From Chloroflexota bacterium (lineage in GTDB: Bacteria; Chloroflexota; Limnocylindria; Limnocylindrales; CSP1-4): a stretch of DNA of 39,004 nt. The number at the start of each line of letters is the position of its first letter. Positions within the stretch are counted from its first letter, which is position 1. The stretch lies in assembly GCA_025351245.1 (NCBI GenBank), contig JANXWH010000096.1, positions 1 to 39,004 on the forward strand, in the 5' to 3' direction. The position numbers were made by a program, and so were the translations under genes. The notes below the pieces were generated by a model. It did not search any database. It saw only the letters and a list, made by a program, of their open reading frames with translations, and was not told the origin of the DNA. Shown one piece after another: positions 30,973-38,418 of the stretch.

Positions 30973-31169
30973 ACGTCCTCGCGGCCGATCGCGAAGTAGA
31001 GAATCGGGCCCAGCAGGCTGACGAAGAGGATCACGAGCGCCCAGATCGCCTTGTTGCCGCCGCGGACGTGGCGCTCGTCCTTGAGCAGGTCCCGGATCGC
31101 CAGGCCAAGGAGGGCGAGCTCGAGGATGAGGATCGGGAGGATGAGGAGAACGATCTGGCCCGTGTTCAT
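30969..31169 (-). CDS. PLDc_N domain small membrane protein
   Basis: A 66-residue protein with two helices (about 6-28 and 43-62) separated by KDERHVRGGNKAIW and ending GPILYFAIGRE, the signature of the phospholipase D/cardiolipin synthase N-terminal domain in stand-alone form. YxlE, a similar small protein, lies beside an ABC exporter in B. subtilis and modulates its sigma factor; a regulatory or accessory role here is inference. It overlaps both neighbours by four bases (ATGA). Confidence 0.9.
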   Translation of the reverse strand: MNTGQIVLLILPILILELALLGLAIRDLLKDERHVRGGNKAIWALVILFVSLLGPILYFAIGREDV

Positions 31170-31786
31170 TCGGCGCTCCCTGGGATTAGGCCCGCCGGCT
31201 TCGGGTCGGCGGGAAAGAGAACGGTGGCGAACAGACGAGCGGTCCGCCCGTCGCCCGGCACGTTGGCCGCGAACGGCATCACGGCGGCATTCAGCGCGGC
31301 ACCCATCGCGGCCAGCTCCGAGTCGCTGAGCTGGAGGACGACCTCCCGGTAGCCGGCGCCGTCCCGCGCCAGGTCCGGCGCGCCGGCTGCGACATACCGC
31401 CCGAAGGCGCCCAGGAGGCTGGCTACGAACGAGGCGAACCAGCGCAGGTGGTCGTCCGGCGTAGCGTCGGCCAGGTCCGCCGGCCCGAGCGACGCGGCGC
31501 CCGGACGGAGGACGAAGCGGCGCTCGACCGCGCCGCGCGTGCGGCGCCCCTCCGCAGGGGGCGTCCGGGGCTCCTCCACCACGGCAAGGATGCCGCCGCG
31601 CCGGAGCGCGTTGAGATGCCGGTAGAGCGTGGCGGGCGGGACGCCCGGCATGCGTTCCTGGAGCTCTGCCGCGGTCATCGGGACGCCCGCCGCGAGAGCG
31701 ACGATGAGGCGCATCCGGACGGGATGCAGGATGAGGTCGGGGCCGTGCGTCCGAGCTGGCGTGATGGCGGAGTTGTTATCATTCAC
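31166..31786 (-). CDS. HTH transcriptional regulator (ArsR/HTH_20-like)
   Basis: A 206-residue regulator with an N-terminal winged helix: ILHPVRMRLIVALAAG, then MTAAELQERMPGVPPATLYRHLNALRRGGIL (about 52-82, recognition helix around TLYRHLNAL) and a wing with EEPRTPPAEGRRTRG. The C-terminal half (about 115-206) is a helical effector or dimerisation domain of unknown ligand. The GTG at 31786 was chosen because it lies 10 nt after a TTGACA-N17-TAGCGT promoter; the frame to 31825 would start inside the -35 box. A 24-bp palindrome covers the transcription start and this codon, so the protein probably represses its own operon, which includes the PLDc_N, ATPase and permease genes. Confidence 0.88.
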   Translation of the reverse strand: MNDNNSAITPARTHGPDLILHPVRMRLIVALAAGVPMTAAELQERMPGVPPATLYRHLNALRRGGILAVVEEPRTPPAEGRRTRGAVERRFVLRPGAASLGPADLADATPDDHLRWFASFVASLLGAFGRYVAAGAPDLARDGAGYREVVLQLSDSELAAMGAALNAAVMPFAANVPGDGRTARLFATVLFPADPKPAGLIPGSAE

Positions 31787-31798
31787 GATAGTGATAAC
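31775..31798. promoter_or_regulatory. 24-bp palindromic operator over the regulator's start
   Basis: GTTATCA (31775-31781) and TGATAAC (31792-31798) are perfect 7-bp arms around a 10-nt spacer. The dyad overlaps the end of the -10 box, the predicted transcription start and the GTG, the classic layout for a self-repressing winged-helix dimer. It is strikingly AT-rich for this genome. Confidence 0.75.
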
Positions 31799-31825
31799 GC
31801 TACGCCCGGTCCGAGACGGTGTCAA
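31797..31825 (-). promoter_or_regulatory. Promoter of the regulator-ABC operon
   Basis: On the minus strand TTGACA (31825-31820), 17 nt, then TAGCGT (31802-31797). The predicted start lies about 3 nt before or at the GTG at 31786, so the mRNA should be leaderless or nearly so. Confidence 0.7.
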
Positions 31826-31867
31826 GCCGAACCGGCGACCGTGCGTCGCCGTGCCGGGGAGCGTCCG

Positions 31868-32056
31868 CTACGGGCGCGCTGGGGCGTTCGCGAACGGACT
31901 CGCGAGGACCGCGAGTGCGATCAGCGCGAACGCGGCGAGGAGGACGAACGCGAGGCGGCGGTTCCGCCGTTTCACGCCCGTGGACGGCGGCGCCGCGGTC
32001 CCGGGGCGCGGTCGTCGTCGACGCCGAGACGTGCGCTGGCCGCCACGGCGGCTCAT
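31868..32056 (-). CDS. Small Arg-rich single-pass membrane protein
   Basis: A 62-residue predicted protein: a strongly basic N-terminal half (SRRGGQRTSRRRRRPRPG and VKRRNRR) followed by one hydrophobic helix (about 36-54) and a short tail. The basic head should stay in the cytoplasm, where it could bind RNA, DNA or acidic lipids. Its ATG overlaps the stop of the upstream gene (ATGA), the main evidence that it is real. Family not recognised. Confidence 0.6.
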   Translation of the reverse strand: MSRRGGQRTSRRRRRPRPGTAAPPSTGVKRRNRRLAFVLLAAFALIALAVLASPFANAPARP

Positions 32057-32658
32057 CCGCGCGGCGTCGTCTTCCGCTCGACGAGCGCGATCGCCTCCTT
32101 GAGACGCGCGATGGTCTCCGGATCGACCGCGTCCGGCTCCAGGTACGGGCCCAGCCGCTCCAGCACATCGCTGACGAGGCCCAGGAAGACGCTCGCATCC
32201 GCGACAAAGAACTGCGGCTCGTTGTTGTAGCGAACCAGCGTCAGGCGGCCCTGGAGGACGCGCCGGTCCTCGATGTGGGCGATCTGGGTGGCGAACGTAT
32301 GGCCCTGGATGCCATCCGGGTTGTTGAGGAAGTTGAGGGCATTGTCGATCGCGAGGCCGAAGCGGGCCCGCCACGCCACGAGCCGCTCGTGCACCTCCGG
32401 AGAGATCCGAACCTCGGCCACTTCGTCGAAGACCTCTGGCGTCACCGTCAACAGGCCGACCAGCGTGCTGCCGGCGCGCGCGCCGAGCATCACCTGGAGC
32501 GACCGTTCCAGCGTGAAGACCTCGGAATCGAACCGCGGGCTGGTGATGACGTCGGTGAGGAGATCCTCGACGTTGTCCAGGACGGCCGTGTCCGCCATCG
32601 CGGTCCCAAGGTGGCCGATCTCTTCCTTGAACAGGAACTTTTCTTCGTGGTCGAGCAT
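32053..32658 (-). CDS. Uncharacterised helical protein
   Basis: A 201-residue soluble acidic protein that I do not recognise. It starts MLDHEEKFLFKEEIGHLGTAMAD; the middle carries PEVHERLVAWRARFGLAIDNALNFLNNPDGIQGHTF, and the rest is amphipathic helix and strand. There is no signal peptide. Unlike many unknown proteins here it is not Ala/Arg low-complexity and keeps lysines, suggesting real constraint. ATG 32658 is preferred over GTG 32673, which lies upstream of the presumed transcription start: a TACCAT -10 box ends 6 nt before the ATG. It is coupled to the small basic membrane protein downstream. Confidence 0.82.
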   Translation of the reverse strand: MLDHEEKFLFKEEIGHLGTAMADTAVLDNVEDLLTDVITSPRFDSEVFTLERSLQVMLGARAGSTLVGLLTVTPEVFDEVAEVRISPEVHERLVAWRARFGLAIDNALNFLNNPDGIQGHTFATQIAHIEDRRVLQGRLTLVRYNNEPQFFVADASVFLGLVSDVLERLGPYLEPDAVDPETIARLKEAIALVERKTTPRG

Positions 32659-32664
32659 GCCCGG

Positions 32665-32670
32665 ATGGTA
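32665..32670 (-). promoter_or_regulatory. -10 box of the 32658 gene (leaderless arrangement)
   Basis: TACCAT on the minus strand with 6 nt to the ATG at 32658. No -35 match and no Shine-Dalgarno. Confidence 0.5.
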
Positions 32671-32788
32671 CACCGGGCGAACACGCGCCCCGGCCAGGGG
32701 TGCGTGTCGGCACGGCCGCCCCGTGCGGGACGACCGGCCGGACGAGGGTCACCCGCGCGGCCGCGCAGCCACGCGACGGCCCGCGCGG

Positions 32789-34423
32789 TCAGTGGCCGCC
32801 GTCGCCGAGACGGTCGAAGATGTTCGTCGTGACGCGTGCCACCCGTGCATCGGTGGGCGTGGTGCGGCCCCGGTAGGTGTGCTGGCCGAAGGTGTCGAGG
32901 GCCCAGCTCCACTGGAACGTGCCCGCGGAGACCACTGTGCCGCCCGCCGGCGTCGTGTAGACGGTCGCGGTGTGCACCGTGGGGTGACCCGTGGGGTCCA
33001 CTCCCGACTGGGGTGTCACGACTGGGCCCTGCGCCCAGACCTCGACGCCCGGCGGCGAGTCGGCCGGGTGCAGCGTGTCGTACTCCTGCCCGACGAGGCT
33101 CACGAAGCGGTCCCCGTCGCGGACGCCCGTCCCCTCGTAAAGCCAGTGGCCGGAATTGACCACGATCCAGTCGGCCGGGCTGCGGACCGCGTGGCCGTAC
33201 ATCTGGCCGATGACCAGCGATTCCGGCTTGCTCACGGGCGCCTGCCGCCAGTAGCACGTCGTCAGCTCCGGGTGCGTCGCCGTGATCGGGTCCCTGGTCG
33301 TCGATTTGTAGCAGATCATCCGGCGGCCGGGCCCCAGCGGCGATGGCTCGAGCCGCATCTGCCAGTAGATGCTGTTGGCGACGAGGAACGCGGCACTCGC
33401 ACCGGTCGCCAGCGTCGCCTCCAGCGTGTCGCGCATCGGCCGAGACCAGTACTCGTGGTGGCCCGCGAAGACGAGGAGCCGGCGGCCCCCCACGACCTCA
33501 GGGTGCATCTCGAAGTCGATGTCGGCGCAGTACGCCACGTCGCGGCCGTGGCGCTCCTGCCACCGGACGAACGCGGCCTCCCAGCGCGGGAGGTAGCCGG
33601 CCCCGCCGGCCTCGGAGTACGGCCGGTCGAAGCTGATCTCGTGGGCCCGTTCGACGGTCAGGCCGTGGAACTGGCCGGCCGGGATCGTCCCGTAGAACGA
33701 CGGGCCGTGGTGGTTGTAGGCCTGCCACGTCGCGGCCGCGCTCACGTACAGCACCGAAGCAGGCGCCACCGCGCCCGGCCGGACGATGAAGACGGCCGAG
33801 CCGGCGGTCCCTGCCGTCGGCTCGAGGACGACCACGTACATGCCGCTGGGCCAGTCGGGCGGGACCTGGATTCGCAGCACCTCGGGCCACGGCTCCTCTG
33901 AGCGGCCCGAGGCCGCGTCGACGACGGGTCCCGGCGAGAGCTTCGCGCGGAGGCCGCGGTCAACCCGCATGAGCCGTCCGCCCTCGCCCCCGTACCAGCC
34001 GATCCGGTACCAGCGGGCATCGAGGCGGGCATCCCCCCGGACGCGAAGGCCCAGCGAGTCGCCCGGCGCCACGGACGTCCGGTCCAGGTATCCGAGGACG
34101 GTCGCGGCGGTGCTGAGGCCGGCCTTCCAGCCCGGGTTTCCGGGCCGCCGGTTCTCGTCGGCGACGGCGCTCGGCAGGCGCGAGGGAAGCGGTCCAGGGA
34201 GGCTCGGGGACGGCGAGCCCGTCGCCGGCGAGGCGGGCGGCACCGAGGCGGCCGAAGACGGCGACGCGGAACGCAAGGGGCCCGTCCGATCGGTCGGGCC
34301 GCAGGCCACCAGGACGAGCCCGGCCGTTGCGGAGAGGAAGGCGCGCCGGGAGAGCCGACGGCCGGCGGGATCGCTCCCGCCGGCCGTCGGTGCCGTCTCG
34401 AGGTCGGACTGGCGTGCCACCAC
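32789..34423 (-). CDS. Tat-exported DMFase-beta-like protein
   Basis: A 544-residue protein resembling the C-terminal domain of the N,N-dimethylformamidase large subunit (DMFA2_C type). It has a twin-arginine signal (SRRAFLSATAGLVLVACG) with a possible lipobox, a Ser/Pro-rich linker, a beta-rich domain (about 120-225, including WYRIGWYGGEGGRLMRV) and a glutamine-amidotransferase-like core with VLYVSAAATWQAYNHHG, RPYSEAG, DVAYCADIDFEMHPEVV and VFAGHHEYWS. Dimethylformamide use is not implied; most stand-alone homologues are uncharacterised exported proteins. The start is uncertain: GTG 34423 or 34420 (TTG 34429 possible), none with a clear Shine-Dalgarno. It begins 22 bp after the glutamate dehydrogenase stop. 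Confidence 0.85.
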   Translation of the reverse strand: MVARQSDLETAPTAGGSDPAGRRLSRRAFLSATAGLVLVACGPTDRTGPLRSASPSSAASVPPASPATGSPSPSLPGPLPSRLPSAVADENRRPGNPGWKAGLSTAATVLGYLDRTSVAPGDSLGLRVRGDARLDARWYRIGWYGGEGGRLMRVDRGLRAKLSPGPVVDAASGRSEEPWPEVLRIQVPPDWPSGMYVVVLEPTAGTAGSAVFIVRPGAVAPASVLYVSAAATWQAYNHHGPSFYGTIPAGQFHGLTVERAHEISFDRPYSEAGGAGYLPRWEAAFVRWQERHGRDVAYCADIDFEMHPEVVGGRRLLVFAGHHEYWSRPMRDTLEATLATGASAAFLVANSIYWQMRLEPSPLGPGRRMICYKSTTRDPITATHPELTTCYWRQAPVSKPESLVIGQMYGHAVRSPADWIVVNSGHWLYEGTGVRDGDRFVSLVGQEYDTLHPADSPPGVEVWAQGPVVTPQSGVDPTGHPTVHTATVYTTPAGGTVVSAGTFQWSWALDTFGQHTYRGRTTPTDARVARVTTNIFDRLGDGGH

Positions 34424-34439
34424 CGCCAATGCTGGCGGT
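34422..34439 (-). other. Hairpin between gdh stop and the next start
   Basis: ACCGCCA (34422-34428) and TGGCGGT (34433-34439) form a perfect 7-bp stem with a 4-nt loop covering the likely GTG start of the DMFase-like gene. It could end the gdh message or mask the downstream start. No U-run follows. Confidence 0.5.
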
Positions 34440-34445
34440 TCGGCT

Positions 34446-35711
34446 TTACGGATACAAGCCCCGCATGGCGGTCGCGTCGGCAACGCGCTGAACGGCGACC
34501 AGGTAGGCCGCGGTCCGCATGTTGACGTCCTCGCGGATGGCGATGGCAAGCACTTCGCCGAAGGAGCGATCCATGATCTCCTTGAGCTTCGTGTTGACGA
34601 TTGCCTCGCTCCAGTGGTCCCGGTTGAGGTCCTGGACCCATTCGAAGTAGCTGACCGTGACGCCGCCCGCGTTGCAGAGGATGTCGGGGATGATGAAGAC
34701 GCCCTTGTCATGCAGGATGGCGTCGGCCTCCGGTGTCGTCGGGCCGTTGGCGGCCTCGGCGACGATCTTCGCCTTCACGCGGCCGGCATTTGCTGCGCTG
34801 ATCTGGTTCTCGAGCGCAGCCGGAATCAGGACGTCGCACTCGACTTCGAGGAGCTGGTCGTTCGAGATCGCCTTGGCGCCGGGGAAGCCGGCCACCGTGC
34901 CGTGCTCCTTCTTCCAGCCGATGACGCGATCGACGTCGAGGCCGGCCCGGTTGAGGATCCCGCCGCCCGTGTCGCTCACGGCGATCACGGTGGCACCCTC
35001 ATCGCGGATGAGACGCGCCGCGATGGAGCCGGCATTGCCGAATCCCTGGACCGCGACGGTGGCCGTCGTGAGGTCCATGCCGAGGTGAGCCGCGGCGTCG
35101 ACGATCGTGTAGACGGCGCCCCGCGCGGTCGCCTCGTTGCGACCCTCCGACCCGCCGAGGCTGATCGGCTTGCCTGTCACCACGCCCGGGACCGTGTAGC
35201 CCTGGTGCATGGAATAGGTGTCCATCATCCAGGCCATGACCTGGGCGTTCGTGTTGACGTCCGGGGCCGGGATGTCGCGCTCCGGGCCGATGAGGACGCT
35301 GATCTCGGTGGTGAAGCGCCGGGTGAGCGCTTCGACTTCCTTGAGCGAGAGCTTCTTGGGGTCGACGATGACGCCGCCCTTGCCGCCGCCGAACGGGATG
35401 CCGACGACCGCGCACTTCCACGTCATCCACATCGCCAGGGCCTTGACCTCGTCGATCGTGACGCCCTGGTGATAGCGGATCCCGCCCTTGGCCGGCCCTC
35501 GACCCAGATTGTGCTGGACGCGGTAGCCGGTGAAGACGCGGACCGTCCCATCGTCCATCTTGACGGGGAATGTCACGGTGAGGGCGCGGCGGGGCTCGCG
35601 CAGGACTTGCCGGAGGCCCGGGTCCAGGTCCAGGTGCTCGGCCGCGAGGTCGAACTGCTGCTGGGCGACGGCCCACGGGTTGATCGTCGCGGCGATCTGC
35701 TCGGTGGTCAT
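34446..35711 (-). CDS. gdhA: Glutamate dehydrogenase
   Basis: A 421-residue hexameric-type enzyme interconverting glutamate and 2-oxoglutarate plus ammonia. Substrate-domain motifs: GYRVQHNLGRGPAKGGIRYH and VGIPFGGGKGGVIVDPKKLS (catalytic lysine in the GGGKGG loop), then ERDIPAPDVNTNAQVMAW. The nucleotide domain has VAVQGFGNAGS with AVSDTGGG; an acidic residue at the end of the second strand favours NAD+, though I cannot be sure. IVAEAANGPTTPEAD and FIIPDILCNAGGVTVSYFEW are family hallmarks. The ATG at 35711 follows AGGAGGAT by 9 nt, a strong Shine-Dalgarno. The next gene, of unrelated type, follows closely. Confidence 0.96.
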   Translation of the reverse strand: MTTEQIAATINPWAVAQQQFDLAAEHLDLDPGLRQVLREPRRALTVTFPVKMDDGTVRVFTGYRVQHNLGRGPAKGGIRYHQGVTIDEVKALAMWMTWKCAVVGIPFGGGKGGVIVDPKKLSLKEVEALTRRFTTEISVLIGPERDIPAPDVNTNAQVMAWMMDTYSMHQGYTVPGVVTGKPISLGGSEGRNEATARGAVYTIVDAAAHLGMDLTTATVAVQGFGNAGSIAARLIRDEGATVIAVSDTGGGILNRAGLDVDRVIGWKKEHGTVAGFPGAKAISNDQLLEVECDVLIPAALENQISAANAGRVKAKIVAEAANGPTTPEADAILHDKGVFIIPDILCNAGGVTVSYFEWVQDLNRDHWSEAIVNTKLKEIMDRSFGEVLAIAIREDVNMRTAAYLVAVQRVADATAMRGLYP

Positions 35712-36059
35712 GGAGCGGAGATCCTCCTGCTCGGTCGCCCGGAACGCGGGGGGCGACCGCTGCGATCGCCGCCCCTCCGGGACGGCCACGCTGCCGCCTC
35801 CGGGACGGCTGCCGGTCGGGACGTTGCGGGCCCGTGCGCGGGACCCGCCCCTCCACGACGGAGTGCTCAACGTGGGCCCATCATCCGGCCCTTCCCTGTC
35901 CCGCCGCGAGTGCCGAACGGGGACGCTGGCCCCGGGCGGAATGGCCCGGAAGCTGGCGGCAATGGTACCGAACCCGGCCCGTATCCGTCCCGCAACCATT
36001 GGTCCGGGTCCCGGGCAATCCGTCCCGCGCGATGACCGCAGGGGCTGCTACTGCCCGCG
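35712..36059. other. Intergenic segment between gdhA and degV
   Basis: 348 bp, very GC-rich. It should hold the gdhA promoter and the degV 3' end, but I find no convincing -35/-10 pair, hairpin with T-run or reading frame with a domain. The only clear element is the gdhA Shine-Dalgarno (35721-35728). TACCAT occurs near 35965 on the minus strand without a matching -35. Confidence 0.5.
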
Positions 36060-36911
36060 TCAGCGCTTGAGCAGGACGACTCCCCCCACGGCGCCGGGGC
36101 CGACGTGGGGACCGACGGACGCGCCCACGGTCTCCACGCTCACGTAGGCAGGGTCCACGCCGCCCGGGAGCCGCCCAACAACCGTGCAGCGGAACGCCTC
36201 GAGGTCATCCGCGCCCGTGTGGAGGATCGCGATCCGCTCCACCGGCCGCGACGTCAGCAGCTGGATCACGCGCTCGCGGGCCTTGGCGCGGGTCCGGACG
36301 CGATCCGCGGTTTCGACCAGGCCGTCCACGACCGTGATGATCGGCTTGACCGAGAGCATCGTCCCGATCGCCGCCCGGGCCGGGGAGAGGCGGCCGCCCT
36401 TCCGGACGTACTCCAGCGTGTCGAACGCCACGTAGAGGTCCAGGTCCGGAGCCCGTTCGCGGAGCGTGGCCGCGACCGCCGCTCCGGTCCGGCCGGCCGC
36501 CGCCAGCTCGACCCCAAGCATCACAAGGTGGCCCACACCCATCGAGACTGCCATCGAGTCCACCACGTGGATCTCCCGGCCCGGGTGCTCCTTCGCGCCG
36601 ATCTCGGCGCTGGCAAACGTGGCGGAAAGCCGGCTGCCGATCGTCACGCAGACGACCGACTCCGTGCCCGCGGCGAACGCGTCCGAGAAGGCCTCCGCGA
36701 AGGCGCCGGGCGTCGGGGCGGCGGTCGTCGGGAAGGGGGCGTCGGGCGCGAGCATCCGGGTCCAGAAGTCGGCAGTCGACAGGTCCACGCCGGACCGGAA
36801 CTCCTGCGTCCCGAACCGGACGAGGAGCGGCACGACCCGGATCCCGAGCTCGGCAGCGAGCTCCGGCGGGAGGTCCGAGGCGGAATCGGTGACGATCGCG
36901 ACCGTGGGCAT
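36060..36911 (-). CDS. DegV family fatty-acid-binding protein
   Basis: A 283-residue cytoplasmic protein of the DegV/FakB family, which binds a single fatty acid and, in Gram-positives, presents it to the FakA kinase for phospholipid synthesis. Visible: AIVTDSASDLPPELA (5-19), VPLLVRFG, TTAAPTPGAF (the TSxPS-like ligand motif), VVCVTIGSRLSATFASA, VVDSMAVSMG, and EYVRKGGRLSPARAAIGTMLSVKPII. ATG 36911 follows a purine-rich GGAGGAAGAGGGAA. No fakA-like gene is in the window. It lies about 165 bp downstream of the MFS gene. Confidence 0.94.
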   Translation of the reverse strand: MPTVAIVTDSASDLPPELAAELGIRVVPLLVRFGTQEFRSGVDLSTADFWTRMLAPDAPFPTTAAPTPGAFAEAFSDAFAAGTESVVCVTIGSRLSATFASAEIGAKEHPGREIHVVDSMAVSMGVGHLVMLGVELAAAGRTGAAVAATLRERAPDLDLYVAFDTLEYVRKGGRLSPARAAIGTMLSVKPIITVVDGLVETADRVRTRAKARERVIQLLTSRPVERIAILHTGADDLEAFRCTVVGRLPGGVDPAYVSVETVGASVGPHVGPGAVGGVVLLKR

Positions 36912-37078
36912 GGCGAGTTCCCTCTTCCTCCGCGCGCTCGCGCGGGCGGGACGGCTGGGACGGGCTTCGGACCGCGGCTGGAGGCGTGATACGAGTGGGG
37001 CGGCGCATGCGGGGCCCGATTCGCGCTCATTTGAGTCGGGGCAGACCACCGGCTTGCCCTCCGCGTCCGGGCTCGGGC

Positions 37079-38365
37079 TCAACCCCCGGGGGCCGGGCTG
37101 GGCCCGCCGACGAAGCCCAGGTGGTGCTCCACGCCGCGAAGCCGCCAGAGCGGCACGACCGCGATGGCGAGCATGACGAGCGTGACGACGAGCAGGCCGT
37201 CGATCCCGCGCAGGTCGGCGGCGACACCGCCCACCAGGCTGCCGGTGATCTGGCCGAGCGCCAGGAAGACCGAGTAGAGGCCCATGATCGCGCCGCGGTC
37301 GCGCGGGTACGGTTCCGACATGTCCGCGAGCAGCCCAAGCGCTGCGGGCGTGGCGCCGGCGAGGACGAACAGGCCGCCCACCACGGGCGCGATGAGGACG
37401 AGCGTCAGGGCCACTGGCAGGTCGGCGCCGTGGTTGATCGCGACGGCGGCCGCGACCAGCACCGCGCCACCGCCCAGGCCGTAGAAGATGATGGTGGTCC
37501 GACGCAGCATCTTGAAGCGGTTGCCCCAGTAGACCAGGCCGGCGAAGAACACCAGCATCCCGACCGCCAGCCCGGCGCTCACGAGGAGCGGCGACGCGCC
37601 CGCCATCAGCTGCTGGTCGGCGAACCGGGGGTCGGGCGCCTTCACGAGCTGGAAGATCGACTGGGAGGTCCACAGCCCGATGGCGGCATTGACCGCGATC
37701 CAGGTCGGTGCCAGCAGCCAGACGTGGGCGCCGGAGAGGATCTCGAGGTAGCGCGCCAGGCTCCTTCGCTTCTCGTGCTCGTGGCCGCCGTGCTCCGCCC
37801 GCGGGTCGGCGACGCCGAATCGATAGATCGCCCACGAGCAGCCATAGATGACGGCGTTGACGAAGAAGGCTTCCCGGTGGAGGAGCGTCCAGAGCGGCCC
37901 CGCCGCCACGATCCCCGCCCCCAGGCCCGCGAGCGTCGCGGCCTCGAAGCGCGCGACCGCCTTCCCGCGAAGGCCTTCGTCCCCCATCGTCGCGATCGCG
38001 AGGAAGCCGAGGATGGAGGGAACGCTCGCCGCGGTTGATGCGCCCTCCAGCCAGCGCGTGGCGCCCAGCAGCCAGAGGTTCGTGGTGAGCCCGGTCAGGA
38101 TGACCGCCGCCGCCCCGAAGGCGGGCCCCAGCTGCATGATCCGGTGATACCCGAAGCGATCGGCCAGCGGCCCGAAGAACGGGGACAGGATCAGCTCGGC
38201 CGCGAAGAAGGAGGCGGTGAACACGGCCACCGTGAGCGACGAGATCTCCACCCCGCCGTGCTTCGGCAGGTCCGCGAGGTAGTAGACCAGCATGGCGCCG
38301 GTCAGGCCCGTGCTGAAGCGGAGCGTGAGCGTCCCGAGGATCACGGACCAGAGGGAGCGTGCCAT
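37079..38365 (-). CDS. MFS transporter
   Basis: A 428-residue secondary transporter with about 12 helices and a charged, His-rich central loop (ADPRAEHGGHEHEKRRSLARY, about 190-210). The cytoplasmic loop between helices 2 and 3 reads FGPLADRFGYHRIMQLGP, close to the MFS signature GxLaDrxGrr; a related DRGAIMGLYSVFLALGQITGS lies in the C-half. Substrate unknown. ATG 38365 was chosen because it starts just before helix 1 and a TACCCT -10 box ends 6 nt upstream; the frame to 38392 would begin upstream of the promoter. It is divergent from the gamma-glutamyltransferase gene across 53 bp. Confidence 0.9.
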   Translation of the reverse strand: MARSLWSVILGTLTLRFSTGLTGAMLVYYLADLPKHGGVEISSLTVAVFTASFFAAELILSPFFGPLADRFGYHRIMQLGPAFGAAAVILTGLTTNLWLLGATRWLEGASTAASVPSILGFLAIATMGDEGLRGKAVARFEAATLAGLGAGIVAAGPLWTLLHREAFFVNAVIYGCSWAIYRFGVADPRAEHGGHEHEKRRSLARYLEILSGAHVWLLAPTWIAVNAAIGLWTSQSIFQLVKAPDPRFADQQLMAGASPLLVSAGLAVGMLVFFAGLVYWGNRFKMLRRTTIIFYGLGGGAVLVAAAVAINHGADLPVALTLVLIAPVVGGLFVLAGATPAALGLLADMSEPYPRDRGAIMGLYSVFLALGQITGSLVGGVAADLRGIDGLLVVTLVMLAIAVVPLWRLRGVEHHLGFVGGPSPAPGG

Positions 38366-38371
38366 CGGTGC

Positions 38372-38377
38372 AGGGTA
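38372..38377 (-). promoter_or_regulatory. -10 box of the MFS gene (leaderless arrangement)
   Basis: TACCCT on the minus strand, 6 nt before ATG 38365. It is back to back with the TAGAAT of the divergent gene; the hexamers are 27 bp apart. Confidence 0.5.
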
Positions 38378-38404
38378 CCCGGCATCGGCCACGCCGGGCA
38401 GCCC

Positions 38405-38410
38405 TAGAAT
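38405..38410 (+). promoter_or_regulatory. -10 box of the ggt gene (leaderless arrangement)
   Basis: TAGAAT, 8 nt before ATG 38419. No Shine-Dalgarno and no clear -35. Confidence 0.55.
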
Positions 38411-38418
38411 GCTGTCAC

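Noticed and set aside
32710-32726. Terminator hairpin GCACGG/CCGTGC
   Set aside because: Six-bp stem, no T-run, in a GC-rich intergenic gap; chance occurrence is likely.
37083-37092. CCCCCGGGGG palindrome near the MFS gene end
   Set aside because: Lies in coding sequence for the Pro-Gly-Gly tail and has no loop; not a terminator.
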